DNA of 64,000 nt from positions 405,788-469,787 of the forward strand of contig NW_022985080.1 in NCBI RefSeq assembly GCF_010015585.1, given 5' to 3'. The notes below the pieces were generated by a model. The model did no database searches and was not told the origin of the DNA. It saw nothing but the letters and a program-made list of their open reading frames with translations. This stretch comes from Eremomyces bilateralis CBS 781.70. Lineage: Eukaryota; Ascomycota; Dothideomycetes; Eremomycetales; Eremomycetaceae. Position 1 is the first letter of the stretch, and each line of letters opens with the position of its first letter. Of this stretch, positions 1 through 12,182 are shown piece after piece. A program made the translations under genes and the position numbers.

Positions 1-57
1 TGCGCCCTTCTTCTTGGCGATCTGCTTTTGCACTTTGTTCAGACTTTTCGGCGGCAT
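1..57 (-). CDS. N-terminus of a Tma16-like protein (partial)
   Basis: The first 19 codons of a minus-strand gene that runs off the left edge are visible, starting at an ATG at 57-55. They read MPPKSLNKVQKQIAKKKGA. This short basic start resembles fungal TMA16, a 60S-associated ribosome biogenesis factor whose N-terminus has a KSL-K-VQK-KKK pattern. Only the N-terminus can be seen, so the name rests on one short match and the gene could be another basic nucleolar protein. Confidence 0.45.
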   Translation of the reverse strand, partial: MPPKSLNKVQKQIAKKKGA

Positions 58-685
58 TGTTGTGGGATTATTTTTGGTAAACTTGGTTGAACAAAGAAAA
101 TTCACATTTCCGTTTGTTGGGTTGATGTTGTGAAATTACAGGGATCTTCCGGTTAGCGTGCCTTATCGATAGAACTCCCCAGAGCAGTGCCCAAGGGCCA
201 AGGCCCAGTGCCCCTCAGGCTCAATAAGCCATCTCACTTAACGGCGTAGGGAGGTTCCTCGCGATAGATTTCAGACAGTTCAAGTCAACCTTTGGTAGCT
301 TCTGGAGTAAATCCAGGTTTAAGCGTCTCAGTCTAGGCGCAAAGCGCGGTATGTCCCCATATCCTCCGTGATAGATAGCGAAACTCATGAGTGGCCGAGT
401 TAATGTGAGAGGGAAAGTCATGAGCGTCAACACACCTCTCATATGGTCAAGGGCCACACCGTCAAGGTTAAGCTTTCCAACTTAACTATTTAAAGCGAGG
501 ACGCAAAAGATTAGAGAATGGTGCAGCTCCGCAGTGTCCTGCAAGTTCGGGCAGCAGGGGCCAGGGGTGGCCGAGCGATGTGCGGGGACTAGCGTGGGCA
601 ACAGGTAGCCACTAAGCCGCCTAACCATAGCCGTGGAGAGTTGCAGGTTCCTTAACCACCGCTGGATGCTCCATGAGATCCATTT

Positions 686-691
686 CCGAGG
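686..691 (-). promoter_or_regulatory. CCTCGG core (FarA/FarB-type), inverted
   Basis: The plus strand reads CCGAGG, so the minus strand carries CCTCGG, 315 bp upstream of the FOX2 ATG. In Aspergillus the Zn-cluster activators FarA and FarB recognise this hexamer in fatty-acid utilisation genes. Function here is inferred from the sequence and the downstream beta-oxidation gene. Confidence 0.45.
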
Positions 692-873
692 CTCGTAATC
701 CGATGGAAGAAGTTCATGGATGGGTCGCTTGATATTTGAATAGGGTGGTGTGTAACGTAACCTGAGCAAGATGTGCCGAACATATCTGCAATGCCGTATC
801 CCGAGAATTCGGCTGGCGGACATCTGGGGATGACCAGGGTGCGTCAGTGAGCGAGGCTGTTGTTGTATGTCAT

Positions 874-879
874 CCTCGG
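874..879 (+). promoter_or_regulatory. CCTCGG core (FarA/FarB-type)
   Basis: This is a second CCTCGG hexamer, 127 bp upstream of the FOX2 start codon. Two copies in one short promoter of a peroxisomal beta-oxidation gene make fatty-acid induction plausible, although a 6-mer can also occur by chance. Confidence 0.5.
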
Positions 880-1005
880 TTCTTCCCCGCATATTCGACC
901 CCGAACTGCAACCTGCTATTATAACTAGGCGATGCTTATGAGCGTCGCAATAGAGAAGTTTCCAATGACAATTCACACTGTGGAAAAATCAAACCAGTAG
1001 TAACC

Positions 1006-4000
1006 ATGCCAGAACTACGTTATGACGGACAGGTGGTGGTTGTTACCGGTGCAGGGGCTGGACTGGGGAAGCAATACGCCAAGTTCTTTGGGTCAAGAGG
1101 TGCAAAGGTGGTGGTGAACGACCTGGGCGGGACGTTTAATGGAGAAGTTGGGAATGATCAACGGGTATGTCGCTCAACTAAAGCCATTGTTAATCTCACC
1201 TGAACTATTGTGTAGGTCGCTGCCCAAGTTGCCGACGAGATCAAGGCCGCTGGCGGTATCGCAGTGCCAGACTTCAACAACGTCGAACAGGGAGAAAAGA
1301 TAATCGAGACTGCCATTGGGAATTTCGGACGGATCGATGTCCTCATTAACAATGCAGGCATTCTTCGAGATATCACGCTTAAGAACATGACGGACAAGGA
1401 CTGGGACCTGATCCACGCGGTGCATCTGCATGGCGCGTACAAAACGGCGCGAGCAGCGTGGCCGCATTTCCGAAAGCAGCGATATGGTCGAATCATCAAC
1501 ACGTCGTCGGCTTCCGGACTCTTCGGCAACTTCGGCCAATCGAACTATGCCTGTAAGTTTCAGGTGGGATAGAACAACGACTGTGTTATTAGTGTACTGA
1601 CCTATTCTAGCTGCTAAAGTCGCCTTGGTTGGCTTCACAGAGACATTGGCTAAGGAGGGCGCCAAGTACAATATCGTAGCGAATGTCCTCGTTCCCGGCG
1701 CAGCCAGTCGACTGACGCAAACGGTGTGGACTCCCGAGATGATGGAGGTCATGAAGCCGGACTGGGTGGTCCCCATTGTGGCTGTCCTCGTCCACTCATC
1801 GAACAGGGAAACCGGAGCCATCTTCGAGGCTGCAGCGGGCCACTTCTCGAAGATTCGCTGGGAGCGGTCGGGCGGATTGTTGCTGCGCCCAGATGACACC
1901 ATGACCGCCGGAGCCGTGTTGAACGGCTGGGATAAGATCCACGATTTTTCGAAGCCTGAATACGGAAGCGGCATTGGGGACAGCATTGGCACCCTTGAGA
2001 GGGCCATGAAGCTTCCTCCGAGCCCTCCTGCTGAAAACATCACCTTCAAGAATAGGGTTGTGCTCGTGACTGGTGGCGGCGAAGGGCTGGGTCGGGCGTA
2101 CTGCCACATGTTCGCAAGGCTCGGCGCTAAAGTTGCAGTGAACGATGTCGTCAATGCCGACCTTGTCACAAGCAATATTCGCAAGGCAGGTGGTGAAGCG
2201 ACTGCGATTCCAATCTCGGTGGAGGATGGCGAGGCCGTCGTTAACGCTGTGCTCAAAGCATACGGTCGTATCGATATCCTGATCAACAATGCCGGTATCC
2301 TTGGGGACCGCGCGTTCATCAACATGACGGAAAAGCAATGGTTCGATGTGTACAGTGTCCACTTGCGCGGAACGTACAAGGTGACGAGAGCTGCCTGGCC
2401 ACACATGATCAAACAGAAGTTTGGCCGAGTCGTCAACACTACTTCAACTGTTGGGATATACGGCAATTTTGGGCAAGCGAACTACTCCGCTGCGGTGAGT
2501 TGGATCCATTGAATTGACGGAAGGAAGAGACTGACCCGAGCGCAGAAATCCGGAATCATTGGATTTACCAAGAGCATTGCACGAGAGGGGGCCAAGTACA
2601 ACATTCACGTCAATGCCATTGCGCCAAGTGCTGGCACAAACATGACGAGGACTGTGAGGCCTGAGGAGGAAGTCCAGCTGCTGAAGCCTGAATACGTTGC
2701 CCCTCTTGTTGCGGCCCTCAGCGCTGACCGCATTCCAACCGCCCCAGGAAAGCTGTATGAGGTGGGCTCGGGCTTTTTCACCAACACCCGCTGGCAACGC
2801 GCTCGAGGTGTCGATTTCCCCCACGACCAGGGAGTCCCATCAGCTGAAGCTGTCCTGGAGGTCAGTCAAGAATTGTCTTGCTTTATACAGATTGGACAAT
2901 GCAATATAAGCTAACCTGACGCAGGCGTTCAAGGAGATCTGCAATTTTGACAACGGCCAAGCTGACAATCCGGAAGACCCTGCAGAGGGTAGCAAGTATA
3001 GCATGGCAAATATCATGAAAAGTGCCGAAAAGGTGAGTAACAATCCACAGCTAGCCTTGCAATTGGACAAAGATTTCTGACATTTCTTAGGGCAAGTCGC
3101 TCGAAACAACTGCTGAAGATCGGGAGAAGAGAAGGTACCTGTCAAAGGTCAATGCAGCAATCGGAGTCGAGAGTGAGGCATCTGTCTACTCGTATGACAA
3201 CAAAGAGGTCATCCTATATAACCTTGGCCTCGGGGCCAAGAGGGCCGAACTTCCATTGGTGTACGAGGGCGACAAGAACTTCCAAGTCCTGCCAACGTTC
3301 GGCATCATCCCGACATACTTCTCCAAATCCTCGTTCAATTTGAAGGACATCGTGCCCAATTTCGACATGAGGATGCTCCTGCACGGTGAGCAGTATATGG
3401 AGGTCCTCAAATTTCCAATCCCAACCAGCGGAAAGCTGATCACCAAGACTTCGCTCCTGGAGGTGGTTGACAAAGGCAACGCCGCTCTCGTCAAACGGGC
3501 CTTCAAGACTGTCAACGAGGCCGGCGAACCGATTTTCTACAATGAGAACGTCGCTTTCATCCGTGGCTCGGGAGGGTTCGGTGGTTCGAGAACCCCAGCA
3601 GATAGAGGCGCATCTACGGCTGCGAATGTCCCTCCGAAACGCGCACCAGACACTGTCATCGAGGAGACAATCTCCGAAGAGGCGGCGGCGATCTATCGAC
3701 TCTCCGGTGATCTCAACCCGCTCCACATCGATCCTGTTTTCTCTTCTGCCGGTGGGTTTAAAGTTCCCATCCTTCATGGACTGGCAAGCTTTGGTATCAG
3801 TGGGAAACACGTGTATAGCACGTACGGGCCTTTCCGAAACATCAAAGTCCGTTTCGCCGGTACCGTCCTCCCTGGTCAGACGCTCGTTACGAAGATGTGG
3901 AAAGAAGGAAACAAGGTCATCTACCAGGTTGAGGTTAAGGATACTGGGAAAGTCTGCATCTCCAATGCTGCGGTGGAACTATTGGGAGGCCACAAGGCAT

Positions 4001-4008
4001 CGTTGTAG
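1006..4008 (+). CDS. FOX2: peroxisomal multifunctional beta-oxidation enzyme (MFE-2)
   Basis: Bifunctional 2-enoyl-CoA hydratase 2 and (3R)-hydroxyacyl-CoA dehydrogenase, covering the second and third steps of peroxisomal fatty-acid beta-oxidation. Exons 1006-1164, 1216-1552, 1611-2494, 2546-2860, 2925-3032 and 3091-4008 join in frame to 906 aa, the usual size for fungal Fox2. Two tandem SDR domains (about residues 1-300 and 310-600) each carry a glycine-rich NAD motif ([16 protein letters not shown]), an NNAG motif and a Y-x3-K pair (NYASAK, NYSAAK). The C-terminal MaoC/hydratase-2 hot-dog region contains [11 protein letters not shown] and [10 protein letters not shown]. The protein ends in -KASL, which lacks the basic residue expected in a PTS1 signal. 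Two CCTCGG sites lie in the promoter. The family assignment is secure. Confidence 0.95.
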
Positions 4009-4184
4009 ACATTCCGTAGGATTTCTGTATAGCGACTTTTGCTTTCTTGAGTAAGAGTTATATGAGATCGTAGTGCAGGTTGCAAAAGCGTATTTACATC
4101 CGTAATTCGGTACCTTAATTGTTGAATGAAGTCAATCTGATCCATTCTGTTGATATGACGATTGATGAAACGTTAATTGAACTG

Positions 4185-4190
4185 CACGTG
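4185..4190. promoter_or_regulatory. CACGTG box upstream of SMC6
   Basis: Palindromic CACGTG within GCACGTGATC, about 205 bp before the SMC6 ATG. Such boxes are bound by bHLH factors, for example of the Cbf1 type. A second copy lies 36 bp downstream. Confidence 0.4.
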
Positions 4191-4225
4191 ATCAGAAGCT
4201 GAAGTCATTTGACCCATAAATTTGA

Positions 4226-4233
4226 TCACGTGA
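4226..4233. promoter_or_regulatory. TCACGTGA palindrome upstream of SMC6
   Basis: Eight-base palindrome containing CACGTG, about 162 bp before the SMC6 start. With the box at 4185-4190 it forms a closely spaced pair in the 386-bp FOX2-SMC6 spacer. The same core occurs in several other promoters of this window. Confidence 0.45.
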
Positions 4234-4394
4234 CAGACGCGAAACCGCGTTTGCCAAGACTGGTGTTCAACACGACAACTGGGGGTCGTCGCGACTTGAT
4301 AATTCCTTCTGCAGTATTGCCTTGGGTTTTGCGCATCTATTGACCGCGAAACCGGATATCGCAAAGAGCTGATGTAGCAGAAGAACATATCTAA

Positions 4395-7300
4395 ATGCCG
4401 TACATTGCAAGCTCCAAGCGGTCAAGAACCGACGGCGACGAGAACGAAGACATCCTGTCGGAGTCTGCTGCGCCAAGTTTCCGCCAGGAACCAGTACGTA
4501 TATGTCCTATTGCAGCATTTGAGATCAGAGACTCATATACATATCAGCGTAAACGAGTTCGATTATCGCAACAGCCCGAAGACGACGATGAGTCGAGCGA
4601 CGGCAGCGCCTTGGTGGTTGATCTTTCTACCGACGGCGAAGAGGACTCCGTACTCGGAGACCAGGAATCGAACCAAGCATCCCACGATCCGGTCGGCGAC
4701 CACCTCGTGAATACCCCTGCAGAATGTGGAATCATCGAAGAGGTGTCCTGCACCAACTTCATGTGCCATTCACGCCTGGAAGTTAAGTTGGGACCGCTTA
4801 TCAACTTCATCATTGGGCACAATGGAAGTGGGAAAAGCGCGGTGCTCACAGCATTAACTTTATGTCTCGGCGGCAAAGCAGCTTCGACAAATCGTGGGCA
4901 GAGTTTAAAAGCGTTCATTAAAGAGGGTCAAGAGTAAGTATTTCATCAACTCTGCGCAGGAGCTGTTACTCAACTGTCAAGGAACGCCACTCTTGCCGTC
5001 AAACTCAAGAATCAAGGCCCTGGCGCATACAAACACGATGTGTACGGGAAGTCGATTATCGTAGAACGACAATTCAGCAAGTCTGGCTCGAGCGGGTTTC
5101 GAATCAAGAGCGCTCAAGGCAAAATCATTTCTACGAAGAAGAAGGACCTAGAGGATATCACTGATGCCTTTTGTTTGCAGCTTGACAATCCCATGATGGT
5201 CTTGACGCAGGACATGGCAAGGCAGTTTCTCAGCTCATCTACACCATCGGACAAGTATAAGTTTTTCTACAAGGGGACTCAGCTGGAGACACTCGACCAC
5301 GACTACAAGCTCATTGCGGAGAAGATTGATTTGATCGAGCATCAGATGGAGCTCAAAGAACAGGATTTGGGCGTTCTGAAGCGGAGGTACCAGGATGCCA
5401 AGAAACAATCGGAGCGTGCTGAAGCTATGCGAAGCATCGGCGATAAGATACGCGAGAATAGCCGCAAACTTGCCTGGTGTCAAGTTGTCGAACAAGAAAA
5501 TCTCTTGGCAGAACATGAGAGGAAGCTCGAGACCAACATGGAAAAGATCGAGTCCCTTCGCGAATCGCAAGAAGCAATGTCCGTTGTCTACGAACAAGAA
5601 GATGAGAAGGCCACCGATTGCCACAACACAATTGTGAGTCTACGCGACAGCAAGCAGCCTCATGAAGACGAGCGGAAGAAGTGGAAAGAGGCATCCGACG
5701 AGAACAGCTCCGATCTCACCGACGCATTAGGGCAAGAGCGAGACGTTCATGGCGAGCGGGAAAGCGCCCGCAAGGGTGTCGCAAAGTGTCGTCAGGACAT
5801 CGAGGCAGAAAAACGACGTATTGAAATGGTCGATGGAGGAGAACACGCCCGCAAACAAGAAGAGCTGGTCGAGGTGAAGGCCAAGTTGCAGCGGGCAATT
5901 CAGGAGCTGGATCAGAATAAGAAAGATCTGGCCGACCTTCGTGAAAACGATAAAAGCGCAGTGAATGACGTTAGAGCCGCTGAGGATCGGCTCCGCGAAA
6001 AGGAAGGGGAGATCAAGATGAAGGAACGCCAGATTAATGACCTAGGCAATCAAGAGCGCCAGTGGATGGATGCATACCCACGAGGGTTGCAGCAGTTGCT
6101 ACGGCTGATCCAGAATGACCGAAGATTCCGCGAACGTCCCGTTGGACCTATTGGCAGCCATGTCCGACTGAAAGATCCCAAATGGTCTTCCGTTCTGGAA
6201 CGCTTCTTTGGGGGTGTCCTGAACAACTTTGTGGTGACCTCACCGGCCGATCGACGAGTGCTGGCGGAACTTATGACCAAAGCTGGCTACAATTTCCCGA
6301 TCATCATTGGCAATGGTGACCCGTCCATCATGGAAAAGGTTTCGCGGAACGAGCCAGCTCCGCACATCCTGACCATCATGCGTGTGCTCGAGATTGACAA
6401 CGATTTGGTCCGCAACCAACTGATTATCAACCAGTCGATTGAACATACCGCCCTTGCCGAAAACATCCCAGCCGGAACGAAGCTGATGACGTCGGACAAG
6501 CCAGCTAAAGTCAAGCGCTGCCTTTCGCTGAATGAGCACAGACGAGGTTTCGGTCAAATGCTTTCGCTTACTCAAGCTGGTGGGCACACGTCTGGGCCTG
6601 TCAACGTATGGAGAGATGCGCCCCGAATGTTAGGTGAGGTTGATGCGCAACTTGATATTGAACGGGAAGCCCTTCAAGCGCTGAAATCCGAATTCTCGGA
6701 TTTGCAGAACGACAAGCGATCGGAAACCCGCAAGCTAGAAGAATGCCGAAAAGATATACGGAACCTCACCCATCGTGGAAGAGGTTTACTTGTTGCCCAA
6801 CAGCGTGCTGAAGGAGACGTGGAATCGTTAGAAAACCAGATTACGGACAGCACCCCTGAGCAAGGAAAGATCAATAGCCTCGAGGACTTCTTGGCATCCA
6901 AAGAGAAGGAGCTAGATGTGCTCGAGAGGACGTTCGCCCAGTTTGCGGAGACAATCAAAGGTCTCAAAGCCAAACAAGCGGATATCGACCAGCACAGCAA
7001 GGAGGCTCAGAAAGAAATTGCTACCATCGATTCCAATATCAGCCGATTGGAGGTGAAAGAGGACAAGCTCAAGCACAAGCGGCAACAAGCTCTCTTTCAG
7101 AAGAACGAGGCCATTGCGAAAGTGGCAGATGCCAATGTAGAATCCGAATTGATCAAGGAAAATATCGAGAAGCAGCGTGGCACGGTTGAGGAATTCATCG
7201 AAGGGGCCTCGAATATCTCCGCGCGGGTCGCAATCGAGCCAAACGAGACACACAGATTTCTTGAGTCGAAGCATGAGAGACTTTTGAAAGAGCAGGCCGA

Positions 7301-8179
7301 CAGTACTAGAGAGTAAGTCTGATTTATATGGTTTCGATTGTGTCTAAACGCTGACCGCTTCCAGGCTCGGAGGGACAGTGGAAGAACTCGAACAAAAGGC
7401 CTTCGACGCCAAGATGCTGTTAGTGATGGCAAGGAATCAGCAGGCGAACCTCGAACATGCCGCTCAGATGCTGAAGAACGCGCTCGTCAATCGCCGTCTC
7501 CGATGGCAGCAGTTCCGGAAGATCATCACCGTTCGAGCTAGGGGCGATTTCAGAATGAAACTCGCCGAGCGCAAATTCAGAGGCGATATGATCATCAGCC
7601 ATACCAAGCACGAGCTGGACATCAGGGTAAGCTTGTCCTTTGTATCGCTAGGTTGACAAGGGCTGATGTGGTACACAAGGTCGAACCGGACATGACTCGA
7701 GGGCAGTCTCATGGCCGTCAAACCAAAACTCTTTCGGGTGGAGAAAAGTCGTTTTCGACGATTTGCCTGCTGCTTGCTCTATGGGATGCGATGGGGTCCA
7801 AGATTCGTTGTCTGGATGAATTGTAAGATATCGCCCTCGCGCGGCCTTCAAAGCATACTAATTCCATGGCAGCGACGTTTTTATGGACAGCGTCAATCGA
7901 TCCGCCAGTGTATCGATGATGGTAAGTAATTATGTTAGCGATCTTCCGATTGAATGCTTGCTGACCTGAACAGATATCTGCCGCTCGGGATTCAGTGAGC
8001 CGACAGTTCATACTGATCACCCCGCAGGCCATGGGGAATGTGGAGCTGAAGAGCGACGTCAAGGTGATCAAGTACGTATCCCCCGTTTTATATTCTTTTG
8101 AACCTTTGCTGACGTGGAACACAGGATGAGCGACCCCGAACGAGGACAGACGACCCTGAACTTCGGACGACAGAATTGA
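4395..8179 (+). CDS. SMC6: SMC6, structural maintenance of chromosomes protein of the Smc5/6 complex
   Basis: ATPase subunit of the nuclear Smc5/6 complex, which acts in recombinational repair and resolution of replication intermediates. Exons 4395-4493, 4548-4933, 4982-7312, 7365-7626, 7680-7822, 7873-7921, 7974-8071 and 8125-8179 join in frame to 1140 aa, typical for Smc6. The N-terminal head has the SMC6-type CTNFMCH lead and Walker A GHNGSGKS near residue 123. Two long coiled coils flank a hinge at roughly residues 480-640. The C-terminal head has the ABC signature [10 protein letters not shown] and a Walker B-like CLDEFDVFMD. The end [13 protein letters not shown] is characteristic. The first intron (54 nt) has no stop and a multiple-of-three length, so its retention would also keep the frame. 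Confidence 0.96.
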
Positions 8180-9246
8180 TGCCAGGGCTGACTTCATCGG
8201 GTCCCTCGATACAAGAACGACTCGTTCGGCTGTCCATCGGGAATATAATATTCCTTGCCTTGTTGTGATACCTGCATAATGTCTTCCTGGTGGTCTAGAT
8301 GGCCTGGGCCTTGCCAATGTTTCCACGCTGCGTTTAAGGTCGATGGACTAACAGGGACCCAAGCAACGACAGTGAATACCGGAGAGTGGATCAACAATCA
8401 ACGCTGTCATACACGGAATATTCATGCTGTCCTACAAGAAGTTATGTCCTACGAGGAGTTATCATGCACTTTGTAGTGGGAACTACGGAAGCGCATTGTA
8501 TCATTCTTGAGCCTTTCATTGCCCATTCTGGTTGATGTCCGGATAGTCGACCAAGAGAACAATGAGCAGCAGGACAAGAAGCAGTCATTCTGCATTCACT
8601 CATTCAAGATCGTACCACCATCCAGCACCGGAAATTCCAATGCTTGTACTACGACCAATTCCTGTAAAATCGAAGGGTTGATGTAACTATTAACCATTGA
8701 CCAAACCATTCACAGCTTCGTGATACCGGTAACTCCAAGTGATTGAAGGGGGAGATGTTGGCTCATGGCTGGGCTTTGCTCGAGGTATTCGTGACGTCAG
8801 GCATCAACAGCCGCTCCCACGACGCGCCAAACATCACGACAGAACGACGACGACCTTCTATTGCCCATTTCATCAATCCGCATCCCTTCGATTGCCCTCG
8901 AATTCTATCCTATCCTTCATTTTCTTACCCTTCATAGATTGCATTGCGCTGATCTTCCCCACTCAGGCCTCAGCGGCTCAGCGCCTCAGCCATTAAAAGC
9001 CCGCACGAGCCATCGTCACGACCACGAGCTAAACATCATTGCTGTGCTTGGCTGCGACGCCGCGTAGGCAATCCAAGCCGCAGCAACTAATAATAATCCT
9101 CACGTCCGACGCTCTTTAAGACCCTAACGGTCAGCTCTCCTCTATTCTATTCTCACTTTCTTCAACCTAAAAGGTCAAATATCCTATCCTGTCTCCTAGT
9201 TGTCCGATCCTCGCGACCCGCATCGCGCCGCCGTGTCGCATCCATC
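8180..9246. other. intergenic between SMC6 and the SLM-like gene
   Basis: About 1.07 kb holding the SMC6 3' flank and the promoter and leader of the SLM-like gene. Only short chance frames are present. A full CRE palindrome lies at 8792-8799, and the last 200 bp are pyrimidine-rich on the plus strand, as is common before fungal start codons. Confidence 0.6.
8792..8799. promoter_or_regulatory. TGACGTCA, full CRE palindrome
   Basis: Consensus 8-bp CRE, the binding site of ATF/CREB-type bZIP factors such as fungal AtfA. It lies 447 bp upstream of the SLM-like start codon. Binding is inferred from the consensus only. Confidence 0.5.
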
Positions 9247-11904
9247 ATGGCTTCCCAGCCCGGTCCCTCAACCGGCGACCCATATCACTCGGTCCCAATT
9301 CCCACCAACCCTTCATTCCTCGACAAAGGATACGGTCTGCCGACCACCTCCGGATATCCACCGCCGCCGAGCGACTATACAACCACGCTCGGGAATCCAA
9401 CCGAGGCGTCTCCTTTGTCCCGTTCGATGCACCAAACTAGCCGCTTCAACGAAGGCTTCGACACCCCTTCGCGCACTAACTCCGTAATGAGCCATTCGAT
9501 GTCCCCGGATCTGTACCGGTCGTCGTCGCGAGCATCCAACGCGAGCCAGGGCGCGCTGCCGTCGCGGGGCAATACGATCAAGAAGCAGGCGTCAGTGCGC
9601 CGGAAGTCGAGTCTCAAGAGGAAAGGAAGCAGGCGGAGTATTCATGCGGGGAGTATCAAGGGATATAGCCCGACGGATGACGCACCGGGGGAGTCGACGG
9701 GATTGACGAATAGCGCATTTCATACGCCGGTTCCGACTTCAGGATCGCCGACAGATATCCTTGCGAACCGGTTTCAAGGTAAGGGGAAAGGAATGGTTGG
9801 TTTGAATAGCGGCTGACGCATTCGACAGCATGGCGCAAGTTCTTGAAAGATCTAATCACGTACTTCCGCGAACTCCAAAATTCCTACGACCAGCGCGCGA
9901 AGGCGTTGTTAAAAGTCTCGAGCGTCATTAACAACGTCAATGCGCCGTCCGTGTTTCTAACCGACGGCGGGATCAATGACGCCAATCGGATCCTGCGCGA
10001 CTACCATAAACAAGCGTTGGTGGAGTCGAACAAGGCCCGGGACATGGAAAACGAAGTCATCGCGCAGCTCAGCGGACTCCGCGCCGATCTGTCGCAAAAG
10101 ATCAAAGAGATCAAATCTCTGGCTGGCGACTTTAAGAATTCGGTGGACAAAGAGAAAGATCAAACGAGGAAGGTGGTCACGGTACTCGAGGAAGCCCTCG
10201 CGGCTGTCGATACGGATCCGTCCTCTGTAGTCGGCAAAGATGATCCGTTTGTGATTCGGTTGCGAGTCGATAGACAGGTTGAGCGACAGATTGATGAGGA
10301 GAATTACCTCCACAGGGTAGGTTTACGGTTCTACATCAGCTGGGATTGCCGCTAATCGATGGTAGGCATATTTGAACTTGGAGGGTTCAGGACGGGAGCT
10401 GGAGTCCATTGTTGTCGGCGAAATCCAGAAAGCATATAATGCGCTGGCTAGTATTCTGAAGCGGGATGCCGATGAATCCTACTCTACCGTCGACCTGCTC
10501 CGCTCGGGTCCGATCGCGATGCCAAAAGAGTACGAGTGGACGACATTTATCGGCCGTGATCCACACTTTATCAGCCCAGATCTCCCTCTGAGGCGGATTG
10601 AAGAGATCGAGTATCCTGGGAAGCATCACCCTGCCGCTACGGAAGTTCGCGCTGGCATGTTGGAACGGAAGAGCAAATACCTGAAAAGTTACACACCTGG
10701 ATGGTATGTTACACGTTACTGATAACCTGTCCGTCATTGGCTTACATTTTCCAGGTATGTGCTGTCACCTACGCATATCCATGAATTCAAATCGGCCGAC
10801 CGTATCTACTCCCAACCTCCGGTCATGTCGCTCTACCTTCCCGACCAAAAAGTCGGCTCGCATTCCCAACCGGAATCCTCATCGCACAAATTCATCCTCA
10901 AAGGGCGCCAAACCGGAGCCATGCACCGCGGTCACACCTGGGTGTTCCGCGCCGAATCGCACGAGACCATGCTCGCCTGGTACGAAGACATCAAAGCCCT
11001 CACCGAACGCTCCGGCGAATCCCGCAACGCCTACGTCCGCCGCCACGCCCGCAGCATCAGCGCCGGCAGCGCCCGATCCATCAGCGGCGACAGCGCGCTC
11101 GAAGAAGACGAAGCCGACGAGGTGCCATACTCCGCCAACTCATCGACGCTGTCCAACCCCCGGGTCGCCGAGCACGATCCGAAGACAGAGCGCGGACCGC
11201 CGCGACCGCAACCAGGTGGGCGATTCCCGTCTGATGTCAAGATCACACCGCACTTACACGCCCCGCTTTCGGCATCTAGTGGGAGCTCCGAGATCGACCA
11301 TGACCTGAGCGCGATGGCCGGTGGCCTCCACGAAGCCAGCCTGGCCCACCCGCCGTCTCCTTCGAATCCTGCTCTACAACACGGTCATGCCGCGAGCCCG
11401 ACCCCATCGGGGTACGACGCGTATCACCCGCCCGTCAACCATCAGCAATCGCCGAGCCCGGGCGGGATGCCGAGGATGACCTTGACCGATACCTCATACC
11501 TCCCTCGAAACCCACGCGCCGACCCTCCGAGCGCCGGCTACGCGTCCGAGCAATCGACGAACGCGGCGAATCCAGATAGCTTGCCACACCACCCTTCAAA
11601 CCCCGGCTCGGAACAAAATGGATATCTCACCGGCGGCGCGAGCGCGTTCGGAACTGCATCCGCCCGGTCGATGAACGCGGGCCACGAGCCCCCTCCGCGC
11701 ATCAACCCGGTTTACGCAAACTCCACCGAGCCGCTAATAAGTCCGAGCACGCTTCCTACAACTCCGTCCAACGACTCGATATCGATGATGAAAGGGGTAG
11801 ACGGGACGGATCCGGAAAAGAATTATTTCCGGACGTATAGGACGCATAGGGAGAGCAGTGGTAGTAGTTTTGATCTGCCTGGTGGGTATCCTAGAGGGGG
11901 TTGA
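9247..11904 (+). CDS. SLM1/SLM2-like PH-domain TORC2 effector
   Basis: Predicted phosphoinositide-binding protein of the Slm family. In yeast, Slm1/2 sit at eisosomes and the plasma membrane, bind PI(4,5)P2 and connect membrane stress to TORC2 and Ypk1. Exons 9247-9778, 9829-10316, 10366-10703 and 10755-11904 join in frame to 835 aa. Residues 1-177 are Ser/Pro-rich with a basic patch. Residues about 178-425 form the F-BAR-like helical region, beginning AWRKFLKDLITYF and rich in heptad-like runs. Residues about 430-540 form a PH domain, starting GMLERKSKYLK and ending with a conserved Trp in MLAWYEDIKAL. The C-terminal 300 residues are low-complexity and probably disordered. The domain order and the FLKDLITYFRELQ start match the family; the single gene may cover both yeast paralogues. 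Confidence 0.85.
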
Positions 11905-12182
11905 CGAAGTGAGGCCTGAAGGTGATGGAAACGAGTGTACGATTATTGAAGGGATTATTGTGCGGGAATCGAGCTCCCGTATTTTTGCATGGTTAATGCG
12001 AATTATTGCATGCTTGCGAGTGTCTTTTGGCATTCCTGCCAACGTTCGATGATCGTGCAAGGGGTCCTAGATTATATATCCCCGACCCAGTCATAAACGC
12101 CAAAGGCCCATCCGAACCTCTCCATGTAATGGAGAACACCTAACTCCACTAATTCCATCCCATCCCTAAAATCACCACCGCA

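Larger units (their letters stand above)
58..1005. other. intergenic: divergent promoter of Tma16-like gene and FOX2
   Basis: This 948-bp stretch separates the two divergently transcribed genes. Minus-strand open frames at 221-457 and 482-976 have no recognisable motif and look like chance frames. Two CCTCGG hexamers at 686-691 (inverted) and 874-879 are the only regulatory candidates I could pick out. Confidence 0.6.

Noticed and set aside
482-976. 164-codon minus-strand frame upstream of FOX2
   Set aside because: No domain or conserved pattern, many rare codons, and it lies in the divergent promoter; treated as a chance frame.
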